Source: Harenicola maris (GTDB taxonomy: Bacteria; Pseudomonadota; Alphaproteobacteria; Rhodobacterales; Rhodobacteraceae). Taken from it: a stretch of DNA of 64,000 nt. Shown here piece after piece: positions 51,432 through 60,535 of this stretch. A program made the translations under genes and the position numbers. The stretch is from contig JADQAZ010000001.1 of the NCBI GenBank assembly GCA_018524345.1, positions 1,426,001 to 1,490,000 of the forward strand, given 5' to 3'. A model generated the notes under the pieces. The model was not told the DNA's origin and made no database searches. It saw only the letters and a list, made by a program, of their open reading frames with translations. Position 1 is the stretch's first letter. Every line of letters starts with the position of its first letter.

Positions 51432-52709
51432 TTAGTACACGCCATTGGCTACTGCCGCCAATTGCGCGGTAATAGCTTCAATTGTCTCGTCGCTGGGATC
51501 CTGAAGGAACCTTTGCATGGCAACGCGGTATTCCGAGCCCAGATCACCAGGCAACAGATCACCCAGCACGAACTGCAACTTGTTGGCAGATGTCACTTCA
51601 CTTACGGAACGTTGAATGACCGGATCGTAAATCGATGGATCGACATCTGTGCTTGGGGAGGCAAGCCCATATTGGGCCATGATCTCCGCCGCGTCCGCCG
51701 TCAACATATAGCTGATAAACGCATCGGCTGCTTCGCGGTTTTCGACTGACGACAGCACGTTGAACTCTTTCGCGTCGACCATGGATTCATCGTCGTGGCC
51801 CAACCCGAATGCGGGAAACTGGAAGATGTTGAAATCTTCGCCCGGCGTGTCGCCGTATTCTTGCTTTGCGCGTGTGTTTAGCCACATACCCATCAAGACA
51901 TAGGCCGCATCACCCGTTTTAAGTGCCGCATCGACCGAGATATCCCAATCAAGGGCAAGCATCGTATTGCCATCATCACAGCAATTCGCGGTCAACATTT
52001 CTTGCCAGGTCTGTAAGGCCACCTTAACTTCGTCGTCGGTCCAGGATGCGTCGCCACTGGCAAGCCGCGTCATGTAGTCCGCACCGGCAGTGCGCAGCAG
52101 CAAGGATTCAAACCATTCCGCATGCGCCCAAACTTTCGCCGGGACCGAAATTGGTGTGATGCCGGCGTCGTTCAAGGCGGAAAAGCCACCAATGAAGTCT
52201 TCGTATGTTGTAGGTGGCGTGATCCCCGCCTTCTCCATTGTGTCCGTACGGTACCAAATTCCGCTCCGGTCGCCAAAGGTGTAGGTGACGCCATAGTTCT
52301 CGCCATTGACCCTGCTGAGGGCCCGCCAGCTTTCACCCAATTGGTCGCCCCAATTGTTGCTGTCGTAAGACTCGTCCAATGGCAAAATGAGGCCGGCTTC
52401 AATCAGTTCCGCGCGAAAAGCGGGCCATGTGTTAATCAGAAGGTCGGCTTGTTCACCGCCCATCAGGAGGCCACGAATGCCGCCCCGCGCATCGCCGCCG
52501 GCTTGGGGGACAACATTGCGAACTGTGACGCCCGGATATTTCGCTTCAAAGCTTTCTTGAAGCTTTGTCATCATCTCGCCCTGCGCGCCGCCGAGCCAGT
52601 TGATCATGACCAACTCGCCCTCTTGTGCCATGGCCGAGCCTACACTCCCTACAACGATAGCTGCAGTTCCCAAAAGCGTGGCCATTGATCTTGTCGGTAG
52701 ATATTTCAT
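51432..52709 (-). CDS. ABC sugar transporter substrate-binding protein
   Basis: A 425-residue periplasmic binding protein with a Sec signal peptide (to about residue 27, ending SAMAQ) and the CUT1 fold (VMINWLGGAQGEMMTKLQESFEAKYPGV as pattern; WPAFRAELIEAGLILPLDE; GDAAYVLMGMW). It should capture the oligosaccharide delivered to the cytoplasmic sulfatase and glycosidase. The ATG at 52709 has GGAGG five bases upstream, so it is chosen over two upstream ATGs. It has its own 200-base upstream gap, so it may have a separate promoter. Confidence 0.93.
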   Translation of the reverse strand: MKYLPTRSMATLLGTAAIVVGSVGSAMAQEGELVMINWLGGAQGEMMTKLQESFEAKYPGVTVRNVVPQAGGDARGGIRGLLMGGEQADLLINTWPAFRAELIEAGLILPLDESYDSNNWGDQLGESWRALSRVNGENYGVTYTFGDRSGIWYRTDTMEKAGITPPTTYEDFIGGFSALNDAGITPISVPAKVWAHAEWFESLLLRTAGADYMTRLASGDASWTDDEVKVALQTWQEMLTANCCDDGNTMLALDWDISVDAALKTGDAAYVLMGMWLNTRAKQEYGDTPGEDFNIFQFPAFGLGHDDESMVDAKEFNVLSSVENREAADAFISYMLTADAAEIMAQYGLASPSTDVDPSIYDPVIQRSVSEVTSANKLQFVLGDLLPGDLGSEYRVAMQRFLQDPSDETIEAITAQLAAVANGVY

Positions 52710-52864
52710 GCTGTCCTCCATTTGCAATTTTATCCTCTCAGTTCCCTGCGAAGTCAGCGCAATTCAGCGTTGCCGACGCCCTCTGATTTCCAACCGTATA
52801 CGCAAACAATTCACATTCATATTGTTTTTTTTCCTTTTTATACATTTGAGGTGAGATTATTTTA

Positions 52865-52880
52865 GTTGTTTAAAAACAAC
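52865..52880. promoter_or_regulatory. Palindrome GTTGTTT-AA-AAACAAC before the binding-protein gene
   Basis: Seven-base arms (52865-52871 and 52874-52880) flank a two-base centre in a strongly A+T-rich gap between the sulfatase stop and the binding-protein start. It could be an operator for the transport genes or a weak terminator for the sulfatase; there is no G+C-rich stem. Confidence 0.4.
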
Positions 52881-52909
52881 CGACTAAACAGCCATCCTCA
52901 AGGAGAAAT

Positions 52910-54430
52910 CTACCGGTGCTCCGGGATATCGCCGATCTCAGCCATCACGGAATTGAGTTGAGACAGCAGATCCCCTTGAACCTCCGCGTAGGCCGAATCG
53001 CCATAGATGTTAAACAGCTCAAGCGGGTCTTCCTGGCAGTCGAACATTTCCCATTCCGGCGGTTCGTCACCAACAAAAGCGCCGGGCTGGCCGAGCGCAT
53101 CATTGTACCAATAGATCAGCTTGTAGCGTTGGTTTCGAATGCCATAATGCGCAAATGCGTTGTGACTTTCGTCTTTGTGCATCCAGTAGCGGTGATACAC
53201 CACTTGCTGCCAATCAGACGGAGTATTGCCAGCCAAAAGCTCCCCAAAATCTCGTCCCTGCATGTAGCTTGGAATGGGTGCCCCAGCATAGTTTAGCAGG
53301 GTCGGCGCAAAGTCCACATTGCACACCAGATCGTCACAAATGCTGCCTGCTTTGATGGCCGCTGGATAGCGGATCAGAAACGGCATCTGAAGAGATTCTT
53401 CATACATGAACCGTTTATCGAACCAGCCGTGCTCGCCAAGGAAGAACCCTTGATCAGAAGTGTAGATCACAATCGTATTTTCCGCCTGGCCGGACTCGTC
53501 CACCCAGTCCAGCAACCGGCCCACGCTCTCGTCTATTGACGCAACGGTCTGCAAGTACCGCTTGATGTAGCGCTGGTATTTGAAGTGGTCGAGCTGTTGC
53601 TTGCTCTCGAACGTAAAGCGCTCTCCGGTGTTCACATCAACCAACACCAGATCGCTGGCATCATCAGGATCGGGTATTTTGCGGCCAGGCTTTCCCTCCA
53701 TATGGATGACGCCTACTTCGTCGCCGCCTTCGGGTTGGGCCAGACCAAGGTCTTCGTATTCAAAGTCCGACCTGATCCGCATTTTTGCATCCCGTGAGGC
53801 CCGCGCGCGGTTCTTGTAGTCGTCATCAAAAGTGTCTGGCAGTGTGATGTCCTCGCCGTCAAACATCCCGCGATTTTTGGGGTGCGGCGCGAAATTGCGG
53901 TGCGGCGCTTTGTGGTGGCACATGAGGAAAAAGGGCTGATCCAAATCACCGTCCGCCATCCAATCGAGGCATTTGTCGGTGATGATATCGGTCACATAGC
54001 CCGGCTCTCGCCCTTCGCCGTCCGGCCCTATGAACATCGGGTCAAAGTAATCCCCCTGCCCCGGCAAAACCGACCAGTAATCAAAACCCGTCGGCTGATG
54101 CGCAGCGCCCTCACCCAGATGCCATTTACCGACCATGCCGGTGCGATACCCGACCTGCTGTAAGTGCTTGGCAAGATGCGGTGCACGATTGTTCAAACCG
54201 GTCACCAAAGTAGTGACCCCGTTAACGTGGTTGTAAGTGCCCGTCAGGATCGCAGCACGGCTTGGCGTGCAAATCGAATTGGTGACGTAGCAATGGTCAA
54301 ACCTCATCCCTTCATCGCCAAGGCGGTCAATGTTGGGCGTGCGGTTCAAACCGTGACCATAGTGGCTGATCGCTTTGGCCGCATGATCGTCGGCCATGAT
54401 GAAGATGATATTGGGTTGCCGTTCAGCCAA
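52910..54430 (-). CDS. Sulfatase, family S1 (Cys-type), cytoplasmic
   Basis: A 506-residue sulfatase. The FGly motif is CTPSRAAILTG in VTNSICTPSRAA; other active-site elements are NIIFIMADDHA (metal Asp pair), GKWHLG and YTSDQGFFLGEHGWFDKRFMYEE. The cysteine must be converted to formylglycine by an enzyme encoded elsewhere. The TTG at 54430, with GGAG upstream, is chosen because the protein sequence proper starts there (LAERQPNIIFIM). No signal peptide is present, which is unusual for an algal-polysaccharide sulfatase and implies an imported sulfated sugar. It follows the aldo/keto reductase by 16 bases. Confidence 0.88.
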   Translation of the reverse strand: MAERQPNIIFIMADDHAAKAISHYGHGLNRTPNIDRLGDEGMRFDHCYVTNSICTPSRAAILTGTYNHVNGVTTLVTGLNNRAPHLAKHLQQVGYRTGMVGKWHLGEGAAHQPTGFDYWSVLPGQGDYFDPMFIGPDGEGREPGYVTDIITDKCLDWMADGDLDQPFFLMCHHKAPHRNFAPHPKNRGMFDGEDITLPDTFDDDYKNRARASRDAKMRIRSDFEYEDLGLAQPEGGDEVGVIHMEGKPGRKIPDPDDASDLVLVDVNTGERFTFESKQQLDHFKYQRYIKRYLQTVASIDESVGRLLDWVDESGQAENTIVIYTSDQGFFLGEHGWFDKRFMYEESLQMPFLIRYPAAIKAGSICDDLVCNVDFAPTLLNYAGAPIPSYMQGRDFGELLAGNTPSDWQQVVYHRYWMHKDESHNAFAHYGIRNQRYKLIYWYNDALGQPGAFVGDEPPEWEMFDCQEDPLELFNIYGDSAYAEVQGDLLSQLNSVMAEIGDIPEHR

Positions 54431-54446
54431 GTTGATTACTCCAGAA

Positions 54447-55415
54447 TTAGAACAACAGATCGGCAAGGGGTGCCGGAAAATCGGCCTCCAGCGCGTCAAG
54501 ATTGCGGTTCAGGGATGAGGTTTTGCCGGTACCAATTAACACGCTGGCCACGCCGGGGCGAGTCAGGCCGAACTGCATCGCCGCCGTTGCCAATGGTGTG
54601 TCAAATTGCCGGGCCAATTTCTCCAGCCTGCGCACCTTGGCCAGAATATCTTCCGGTGCAGGGCCGTAATCGTAATGCGCGCCATCAACGGCACCCATCG
54701 CCAAAATTCCGGAGTTAAAGATGCCCCCCAAGACAAGGCTGGTCTTCTGTTCATGGCACAGCGGCACCAATTCAGCTTCAGCGCTCCGATCCAGTAACGT
54801 CCAACGTCCGGCCAGCAGGATCACATCAAGATGGTGTCGCGCCATTACATCAAGGCACACCTGTGTTTCATTCACACCCAGCCCGATCGCCCCGATACGG
54901 CCTTCCGATTTGAGGCGCTCTAGTTCTGGCAGCCCGGTCTCGAAAAGGTCTTTCATGTGTCGGTCGTTTTCCGACCCATGTGTCAACGCGCCGATATCAT
55001 GGACGTAAACGATGTCGATTGCGTCGACGCCCAAACGGTCACAACTGCCCTCAAAACTCTCGCGGATACCTGCGGCAGAATAATCGTAATGAACTGCGTT
55101 CGGCAGTGGCGCGATAAATCCGTCAGCCTCATCCAGTTGAGGCCCAGAGCGTAGAACCCTACCAACCTTCGTTGAAAGCGCAAATTCGCTCCGCGATTTA
55201 CCCAGGAGGAATTTACCTAAACGTACCTCTGCCAGCCCCCGACCATAATGCGGTGCGACGTCAAAATAGCGGATGCCGCGCTTCCAAGCGCAGTCGAGCA
55301 CCGTCCTGGCATCGAGATCCGAAACCTCAACATAAAGATTTGCGATGCCGCTACATCCGAAGGAAATGGAACTGACCGATACGTCAGTTGCACCAACTTT
55401 GCGTTGTTCAAACAT
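54447..55415 (-). CDS. Aldo/keto reductase, D-threo-aldose 1-dehydrogenase (L-fucose/L-galactose dehydrogenase) type
   Basis: A 322-residue NAD(P)-dependent enzyme. The catalytic tetrad is seen in YFDVAPHYGRGLAEVRLG (Asp, Tyr), STKVGRVL (Lys) and IVYVHDIG (His). The pattern is that of D-threo-aldose 1-dehydrogenases, which oxidise the C1 of L-fucose, D-arabinose or L-galactose to the lactone. The ATG at 55415 is one base after the stop of the UxaB-like gene. In the proposed pathway it makes L-galactono-lactone, the substrate of the amidohydrolase. Confidence 0.85.
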   Translation of the reverse strand: MFEQRKVGATDVSVSSISFGCSGIANLYVEVSDLDARTVLDCAWKRGIRYFDVAPHYGRGLAEVRLGKFLLGKSRSEFALSTKVGRVLRSGPQLDEADGFIAPLPNAVHYDYSAAGIRESFEGSCDRLGVDAIDIVYVHDIGALTHGSENDRHMKDLFETGLPELERLKSEGRIGAIGLGVNETQVCLDVMARHHLDVILLAGRWTLLDRSAEAELVPLCHEQKTSLVLGGIFNSGILAMGAVDGAHYDYGPAPEDILAKVRRLEKLARQFDTPLATAAMQFGLTRPGVASVLIGTGKTSSLNRNLDALEADFPAPLADLLF

Positions 55416-55416
55416 C

Positions 55417-56544
55417 CTACAGTTGCCCCTCAATCATCGCGCGAAGGCGCGGCTTCTCGCTGCGGTCACCATTTCCTTCGGCCCAGTTTAAAAAACCTCC
55501 GATCCGGCGCTCGACTTTCGCGGAATGGTTCTGTGCAATGTCTTCCAGTTTGTGATCTAGAAACGGGTTCCGGTAGCGTTCAATGGTGGTCTCCACATAG
55601 GTGCGTGCCTCCTCTCCTATGCCTGCTGCATCAAAGGTGGGAAGCACTTCAGTGTCATAAACGTCGCGAAGTTCCGCCAATACTGCCGGGTCATCAAGAA
55701 ATCCAGCAACGGTTGATGGAGCCTCTTTCAACTTCGAATGGGTATCGACCAACCATGTGTGCCCTAAGTTCAATATGAACAACTTAAGCGCCTCGATTGC
55801 GTCCAGATCATCGACCATTTGGATGGATGGATGCTCACAGGGCGGAACAAGTCCGGGAGCGTTTTCGATTGCCCACAGCGCATAGGGTTCCGCGACCGCG
55901 CCCGCGGGTTCGATAGGTTCGGACACGATGCGATCCACAAGTGAGTTCGCCCAGATCACGTCGCGCGTAAGCCAGTCGCGATAGGCTTGATCTGCGCCCG
56001 CCAGTTCCATGACGCGGGCTTGCAGAACCTTTCCGTTTTGCACAATCAATTCCATCGGCATGATCGTCAGAGGCGTCTGGTTCGCATCATACCGCGCACG
56101 TAGGAGCAGCTGTAGCTTGGCGGGATAGGACATTTCTTGATCAAACACAGACATGGCATCGGCGGGCTTGGGGTCAAACCCCCTGTCGCCAGTATTGGAC
56201 AGGATATATTCAGCCTCACGACAGAGGATCGCGACAAGCTCATCCCAGTCCGTTGCCGTCGACAACGTGCGCTGAACGCTGCGCACCTGCTGCGTCTGGT
56301 TAACAACCTGCCCTTTATCCAATCCGCGAATATGCACTGGATAGCCGTTTGGCGCCGCCAGTGCCGACAAGCGCGCGGCACGCGCAGGATCGCCACTGCT
56401 TTGAACCACGACAATGGGCCCACAGGCCTGACCTGACTGCATCGCCTCATCAATCATGAGGTCGGCATGCGCCTGAAGGAACCTGCTGGTCCCAAACTGG
56501 ACGATCGGGCATTTGACGCCCCCTGCCGACTTACTATGCTTCAT
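55417..56544 (-). CDS. Mannitol dehydrogenase-family oxidoreductase, UxaB-like (tagaturonate reductase)
   Basis: A 375-residue long-chain polyol dehydrogenase, shorter than E. coli UxaB (483) but colinear with it: IVQFGTSRFLQAHADLMID (nucleotide site), FVFSNT-like ILSNTGDRG, SYPAKLQLLL, IMPMELIVQNG, NSLVDRIVSEP, LNLGHTWLV and ERYRNPFLDHKLEDIA. UxaB reduces D-tagaturonate to D-altronate, the substrate of UxaA, which is in the same operon. The ATG at 56544 has GGAG upstream. First gene of the leftward operon, divergent from the LgoD-like gene. Confidence 0.82.
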   Translation of the reverse strand: MKHSKSAGGVKCPIVQFGTSRFLQAHADLMIDEAMQSGQACGPIVVVQSSGDPARAARLSALAAPNGYPVHIRGLDKGQVVNQTQQVRSVQRTLSTATDWDELVAILCREAEYILSNTGDRGFDPKPADAMSVFDQEMSYPAKLQLLLRARYDANQTPLTIMPMELIVQNGKVLQARVMELAGADQAYRDWLTRDVIWANSLVDRIVSEPIEPAGAVAEPYALWAIENAPGLVPPCEHPSIQMVDDLDAIEALKLFILNLGHTWLVDTHSKLKEAPSTVAGFLDDPAVLAELRDVYDTEVLPTFDAAGIGEEARTYVETTIERYRNPFLDHKLEDIAQNHSAKVERRIGGFLNWAEGNGDRSEKPRLRAMIEGQL

Positions 56545-56730
56545 GGCTCTCCGCTCCGTTAATGTCTATAATATAAAAAGAACACTTGACCAAATGCAAT
56601 GGTATTTTTAAACATAAAGAACAAAGTCGGTTTTTGGCGGGCCCGTTCCTCCCCTTGGGTCCGCCAATTATCTAAGCGCAATTGCCAAGGCTCCAAAGTT
56701 GGAGAATCTGGCAGACAACAGGACAAAATC
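56545..56730. promoter_or_regulatory. Divergent promoter region of the catabolic island
   Basis: These 186 A+T-rich bases separate the two operons. On the plus strand TTGACC (56586-56591) is followed after 17 bases by TAAACA, a possible promoter for the LgoD-like gene. On the minus strand TATATTATAG near 56573-56564 is a possible -10 region. The local text AAACATAAAG recurs as AAACATAAGG before the GntR gene (about 57823), a candidate GntR half-site. Confidence 0.45.
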
Positions 56731-57753
56731 ATGGAAGCACTGGTCATTACCGATATCGGTTCCACGGAAATCCGAGAGGTCGACAGTCCGGTCTGCGAAC
56801 CTGATCATGTCATTTTGTCCGTCCAACATGTGGGGCTTTGTGGGTCCGATCTAAACACCTATTCCGGCCTCAACCCCCTTGTTAGCCTGCCACGCATCCC
56901 CGGCCATGAAATAGGCGGGATCATCACCGAGGCGGGCGCAAATGTTCCAAGTGTTTTCGCGATCGGCAAATCTGCAATTGTCATTCCCTATACCACCTGC
57001 GGAACCTGTTCGTCCTGCTCGGCCGGCCGCCCGAACGCCTGTCGATACAATCGCACACTGGGGGTGCAGCAGGACGGTGGCATGTCCAGTTTACTCAAAA
57101 TTCACTACGATCGACTTATCCTGAACGACACTTTGCCAGCCAAACACCTCTCATTGGTAGAGCCGCTATCCGTCGGCTTTCATGCGGTGTCGCGGGGCCG
57201 AGTTGCACCGGGCGAAACCGTCGTAGTTCTGGGCGGCGGGATGATCGGTGTCGGCGCCATGCTGGGCTCATTGGCGCGCGGCGCGAAGGTCTTTATGGTC
57301 GAAATCAGCGAGCCGAAACGAAAGACTCTCCTCGAGCTTGGCGCACACACCGTCATTAACCCGGAAAAAACTGACGTTCTGGCGGAAGTCTCTGAACGAA
57401 CTGGCGACGAAGGCCCTAACGTTGTGATCGAAGCCGTCGGTCTGCCGCAAACGTTTCGGGCGGCCGTCGACCTCGCCAGCTTTGCGGGACGCGTCGTCTA
57501 CGTTGGGTATGCCAAAGAGGAGGTCAGCTACAACACGTCTCTTTTCAATCTCAAAGAGCTCGACATCATGGGGTCACGCAATGCGACCCGTGCCGACTTT
57601 GAAGATGTTATCAGGTTTCTGGAGGCCAATCCGACCATCGGCGACAAGTTAATTTCACGGGCGTTTACGTGGACAGAAGCCGAAAAGTCCTTTGATTACT
57701 GGAAAGAGAACCGCAACGAGACCTTCAAAGTCATCATTGATGTGGCATCTTAA
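56731..57753 (+). CDS. Zinc-dependent alcohol dehydrogenase, L-galactonate 5-dehydrogenase (LgoD)-like
   Basis: A 340-residue medium-chain dehydrogenase. Catalytic zinc residues are in GLCGSD and PGHEIGG; the structural zinc Cys cluster is CGTCSSCSAGRPNAC; the Rossmann motif is VLGGGMIGVG. It shares with E. coli LgoD (YjjN) the stretches VIPY..C..C..C..GR.N.C, GV.QDGG and MGSRNAT..DF, which other family members do not have together. LgoD oxidises L-galactonate to D-tagaturonate, the substrate of the UxaB-like enzyme. The ATG at 56731 with ACAGGAC upstream is preferred to an upstream ATG at 56599. Confidence 0.85.
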   Translation: MEALVITDIGSTEIREVDSPVCEPDHVILSVQHVGLCGSDLNTYSGLNPLVSLPRIPGHEIGGIITEAGANVPSVFAIGKSAIVIPYTTCGTCSSCSAGRPNACRYNRTLGVQQDGGMSSLLKIHYDRLILNDTLPAKHLSLVEPLSVGFHAVSRGRVAPGETVVVLGGGMIGVGAMLGSLARGAKVFMVEISEPKRKTLLELGAHTVINPEKTDVLAEVSERTGDEGPNVVIEAVGLPQTFRAAVDLASFAGRVVYVGYAKEEVSYNTSLFNLKELDIMGSRNATRADFEDVIRFLEANPTIGDKLISRAFTWTEAEKSFDYWKENRNETFKVIIDVAS

Positions 57754-57840
57754 TCGTCAACTGACAAATGAGCTTGCCTGAGTGTGTGTCGCGGTTGATA
57801 TGTATATTATTCTGATAAAAACATAAGGCAGCATTTTTCC

Positions 57841-58734
57841 GTGTCCCGTACCAACAGTGTCTACAAAGATACCTACAATTCGTGCCTCGATTTCATCAAG
57901 GATCTGGGTCCCGAGTCATTGCTGCCCCCGGAAACATCGCTCGCGAAGAAATGGAGCATCAGCCGCACGACGGTGCGCGCTGTGCTTGAACATCTGGACG
58001 AAGAAAAAATCATCAACTGGGAGGGACGCGAGAAGCGCATTCTGCGTAAGCCCCGTAAATCAGATTACTTCGCGCATGAAGAAACCAAGTCAGCAGGCAA
58101 GCGTGTCGAAACTGCGTTCATGGAATACGTCCTGGGAGGGGATCTTGCGCCCGGAACAATCCTGCGCGAAGCCGAACTGGTACGGGAGTTCGGGATCAGC
58201 ACCTCTGCCGTTCGCGAATTTCTGATCCGGTTTTCGCGCTTTGGGCTGATCGAGAAAAAGCCCAACCGCCACTGGGTGCTGAACGGGTTTACCCGCGATT
58301 TCGCATCGGAATTGTTCGACGTCCGTGAGATGTTCGAACTGCGTGCGTTCAAAGTATTTTGCGATACATGGCCCTCCGAAGCGGCCACAGAAACAATCTC
58401 ATCACTTGAACAAGAGCATCTGGCCATCCTTGAAAACATCGACGGCGATTATCTAAAGTTCCCGACACTGGATGAAAAATTCCACCGCGCCTTTCGCTCG
58501 GCGCTATCGAACCGTTTTGTAGACGATTTCTATGAACTCATCTCTCTAATTTTCCACTTTCACTATCGTTGGAAAAAGACCGACGAACGCGAGCGCAACG
58601 AAGTCGCGGCGCGTGAGCACCTTGACGTCATTCAATCACTTTTGGCCAACGACACTCAAGCGGCGCAGGATAGGCTAAAGCTGCACCTTGGGTCGGCGCG
58701 GCGCACATTGATGAATTCCGTCCAATGGGACTAA
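57841..58734 (+). CDS. GntR-family regulator with two winged-helix domains and FCD domain
   Basis: A 297-residue protein. Residues about 8-70 form one winged helix (LLPPETSLAKKWSISRTTVRAVLEHLDEE as pattern), residues about 85-155 a second, typical GntR one (VLGGDLAPGTILREAELVREFGIS, then TSAVREFLIRFSRFGLIEKKP), and about 165-285 an FCD ligand domain (FELRAFKVFCD, HRAFRSALSN, EHLDVIQSLL). GntR/FadR proteins normally have a single winged helix. The first codon is GTG at 57841. It lies in the rightward operon and probably controls both operons in response to a sugar acid. Confidence 0.85.
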   Translation: MSRTNSVYKDTYNSCLDFIKDLGPESLLPPETSLAKKWSISRTTVRAVLEHLDEEKIINWEGREKRILRKPRKSDYFAHEETKSAGKRVETAFMEYVLGGDLAPGTILREAELVREFGISTSAVREFLIRFSRFGLIEKKPNRHWVLNGFTRDFASELFDVREMFELRAFKVFCDTWPSEAATETISSLEQEHLAILENIDGDYLKFPTLDEKFHRAFRSALSNRFVDDFYELISLIFHFHYRWKKTDERERNEVAAREHLDVIQSLLANDTQAAQDRLKLHLGSARRTLMNSVQWD

Positions 58735-59576
58735 ACGGACCTATCATAGACGCCCACCACCATTTTTGGCGGATTGACCGCGGCGTCAACAGCTGGATCA
58801 CCGACGACATCGCTGCGATCCGGCGCGACTATCTTCACGATCATCTTGCGCCTTATGTGTCGCATCTCGGCATTGATGGCACAGTGCTGGTTCAGGCCAG
58901 CGAAACTTGGTCCGAGAATACCTTTATGGCGGAACAGGCCGCAGCCTGCGGCTTTGTGAAGGCCGTGGTCGGATGGGTTGATTTATCGGATGCTGCAGCA
59001 GTTGAGCATTTGCAAGATCTGGCGCGGCAGCCGATCGTCAAAGCAGTCCGCCCTGTCTTGCAAGGCATCGACGACCCCGACTGGATTCTACGCCCTGACG
59101 TCATCGCTAATGTTGCAAAGTTGGTTCCCCTTGGTTTGCGGTTCGACGCGTTGATCCAGCCGCGCCACCTGCCGGTGATCGACCGGCTCGCCCGCACCCT
59201 GCCGGACCTGCCCATCGTGATAAACCACTGCGCCAAGCCCGAGTTTCACGGCACGCCGGACTCGTGGGCGGCATGGAACGAGGGGATCAGCCGCCTGTCT
59301 CAACATCCTCAAATCTGCTGCAAATTGTCTGGCCTCGCCGCCGAGTACGGCCCCGGCTGGAATACCGACGCCTTTTTGGATGTCGCCGATTACGTCATTA
59401 CGGCTTTTGGCCCATCCCGAGTCATGTGGGGGAGTGATTGGCCCGTACTTGAGCTTGACGGATCCTACCCACAATGGCTGTCATGTATTGAGCGTCTTAT
59501 CGCCAAGTACAGCCCCGACGAACAAGCCGAAATCATGGGCAAATCTGCGATGCGTTACTATGGGATAACGGCGTGA
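58725..59576 (+). CDS. Amidohydrolase family protein, sugar lactonase (L-fuconolactonase-like)
   Basis: A 283-residue TIM-barrel hydrolase of the COG3618 type: IDAHHHFWRID (metal HxH), VLVQASETW, KAVRPVLQG, IVINHCAKPEF and VMWGSDWPVL (metal Asp). Family members open L-fucono-, L-rhamnono- or L-galactono-lactones. It overlaps the regulator gene by 10 bases and the kinase gene by four, so it is tightly coupled. In the proposed route it converts L-galactonolactone to L-galactonate. Confidence 0.87.
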   Translation: MGLNGPIIDAHHHFWRIDRGVNSWITDDIAAIRRDYLHDHLAPYVSHLGIDGTVLVQASETWSENTFMAEQAAACGFVKAVVGWVDLSDAAAVEHLQDLARQPIVKAVRPVLQGIDDPDWILRPDVIANVAKLVPLGLRFDALIQPRHLPVIDRLARTLPDLPIVINHCAKPEFHGTPDSWAAWNEGISRLSQHPQICCKLSGLAAEYGPGWNTDAFLDVADYVITAFGPSRVMWGSDWPVLELDGSYPQWLSCIERLIAKYSPDEQAEIMGKSAMRYYGITA

Positions 59577-60508
59577 CCGATTGCCCCCCTTTACGCATCG
59601 CATGCGTCGGAGAAGCAATGGTAGAGCTGTCGCGAGACAGCACCCATATGACTGCGCAGCTGGGCTTTGCAGGAGATACGCTTAACACCGCGATCTATCT
59701 GCGCCGTTTGCTGCCTGAAAACCATCATATCAGTTACGTCACAACTCTCGGAACGGATGCCTTTTCGGATCAGATGTTGGATTACATCCGCAGCGAAAGG
59801 CTGGCGACTGATCTCGTCACCCGTAACGAGAATCGCACTGTCGGCCTGTATGCGATAAACACCGATATGGACGGCGAACGGTCGTTCACTTACTGGCGCG
59901 ATAACTCGGCAGCGCGGACATTATTCCAAACGCCTGAGGGTACCGATTTTTCGACCCTGAAAGACCTCGATATTGTCTATGTATCGGCAATCACACTTGC
60001 GATTTTACCTAACGCTGTTCGTTGTGCCTTTTTTGAATGGATTGAACAGTTCCGCGCAAATGGCGGGCGTTTCGCATTTGACTCCAATTACCGTCCTACG
60101 CTTTGGGAAAGCAGGGTTGTGGCACAGTTCACAACAGCACGTGCTTGGAGCATGACGGATATTGCCCTCCCGTCGATTGACGACGAAATGGCGCTGTTTG
60201 GCGATACAACCGAAGCCGGTGCACTGTCCCGTCTCAATGACTATGGCATCCCGATGGGTGCTCTCAAGCGCGGCGCACGCGGTCCTGTTGCGATGGGCGG
60301 CCTAATTCCGGAACGCCCCTATCCCGCCGCGAGCTCTGTTGTTGATACGACAGCCGCAGGCGACAGCTTCAACGCCGGATTTCTCGCAAGTATCTTGCAG
60401 GGCCATCCCCTAGAGGCCGCATTGCGCGCCGGGCACAACTGCGCCAGCCGTGTCATCGGCCATCGCGGGGCGATCATACCCAAAGATATTTGGGCTCAGT
60501 CACATTGA
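59573..60508 (+). CDS. PfkB-family sugar kinase, 2-keto-3-deoxygluconate kinase-like
   Basis: A 311-residue ribokinase-fold kinase with GTG start overlapping the lactonase stop (GTGA). It has the N-terminal CVGEAMVELSRD, the substrate region GFAGDTLNTAIYLRRLLP, RTVGLYAINTDMDGERSFTYWRDNSAAR, and the signature DTTAAGDSFNAGFLA with the catalytic Asp. These are hallmarks of KdgK. It would phosphorylate the KDG made by UxaA to KDPG, which then enters the Entner-Doudoroff aldolase step encoded elsewhere. Confidence 0.88.
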   Translation: MTDCPPLRIACVGEAMVELSRDSTHMTAQLGFAGDTLNTAIYLRRLLPENHHISYVTTLGTDAFSDQMLDYIRSERLATDLVTRNENRTVGLYAINTDMDGERSFTYWRDNSAARTLFQTPEGTDFSTLKDLDIVYVSAITLAILPNAVRCAFFEWIEQFRANGGRFAFDSNYRPTLWESRVVAQFTTARAWSMTDIALPSIDDEMALFGDTTEAGALSRLNDYGIPMGALKRGARGPVAMGGLIPERPYPAASSVVDTTAAGDSFNAGFLASILQGHPLEAALRAGHNCASRVIGHRGAIIPKDIWAQSH

Positions 60509-60535
60509 GAAACACGTTAACGAAAGAAATTGAAC

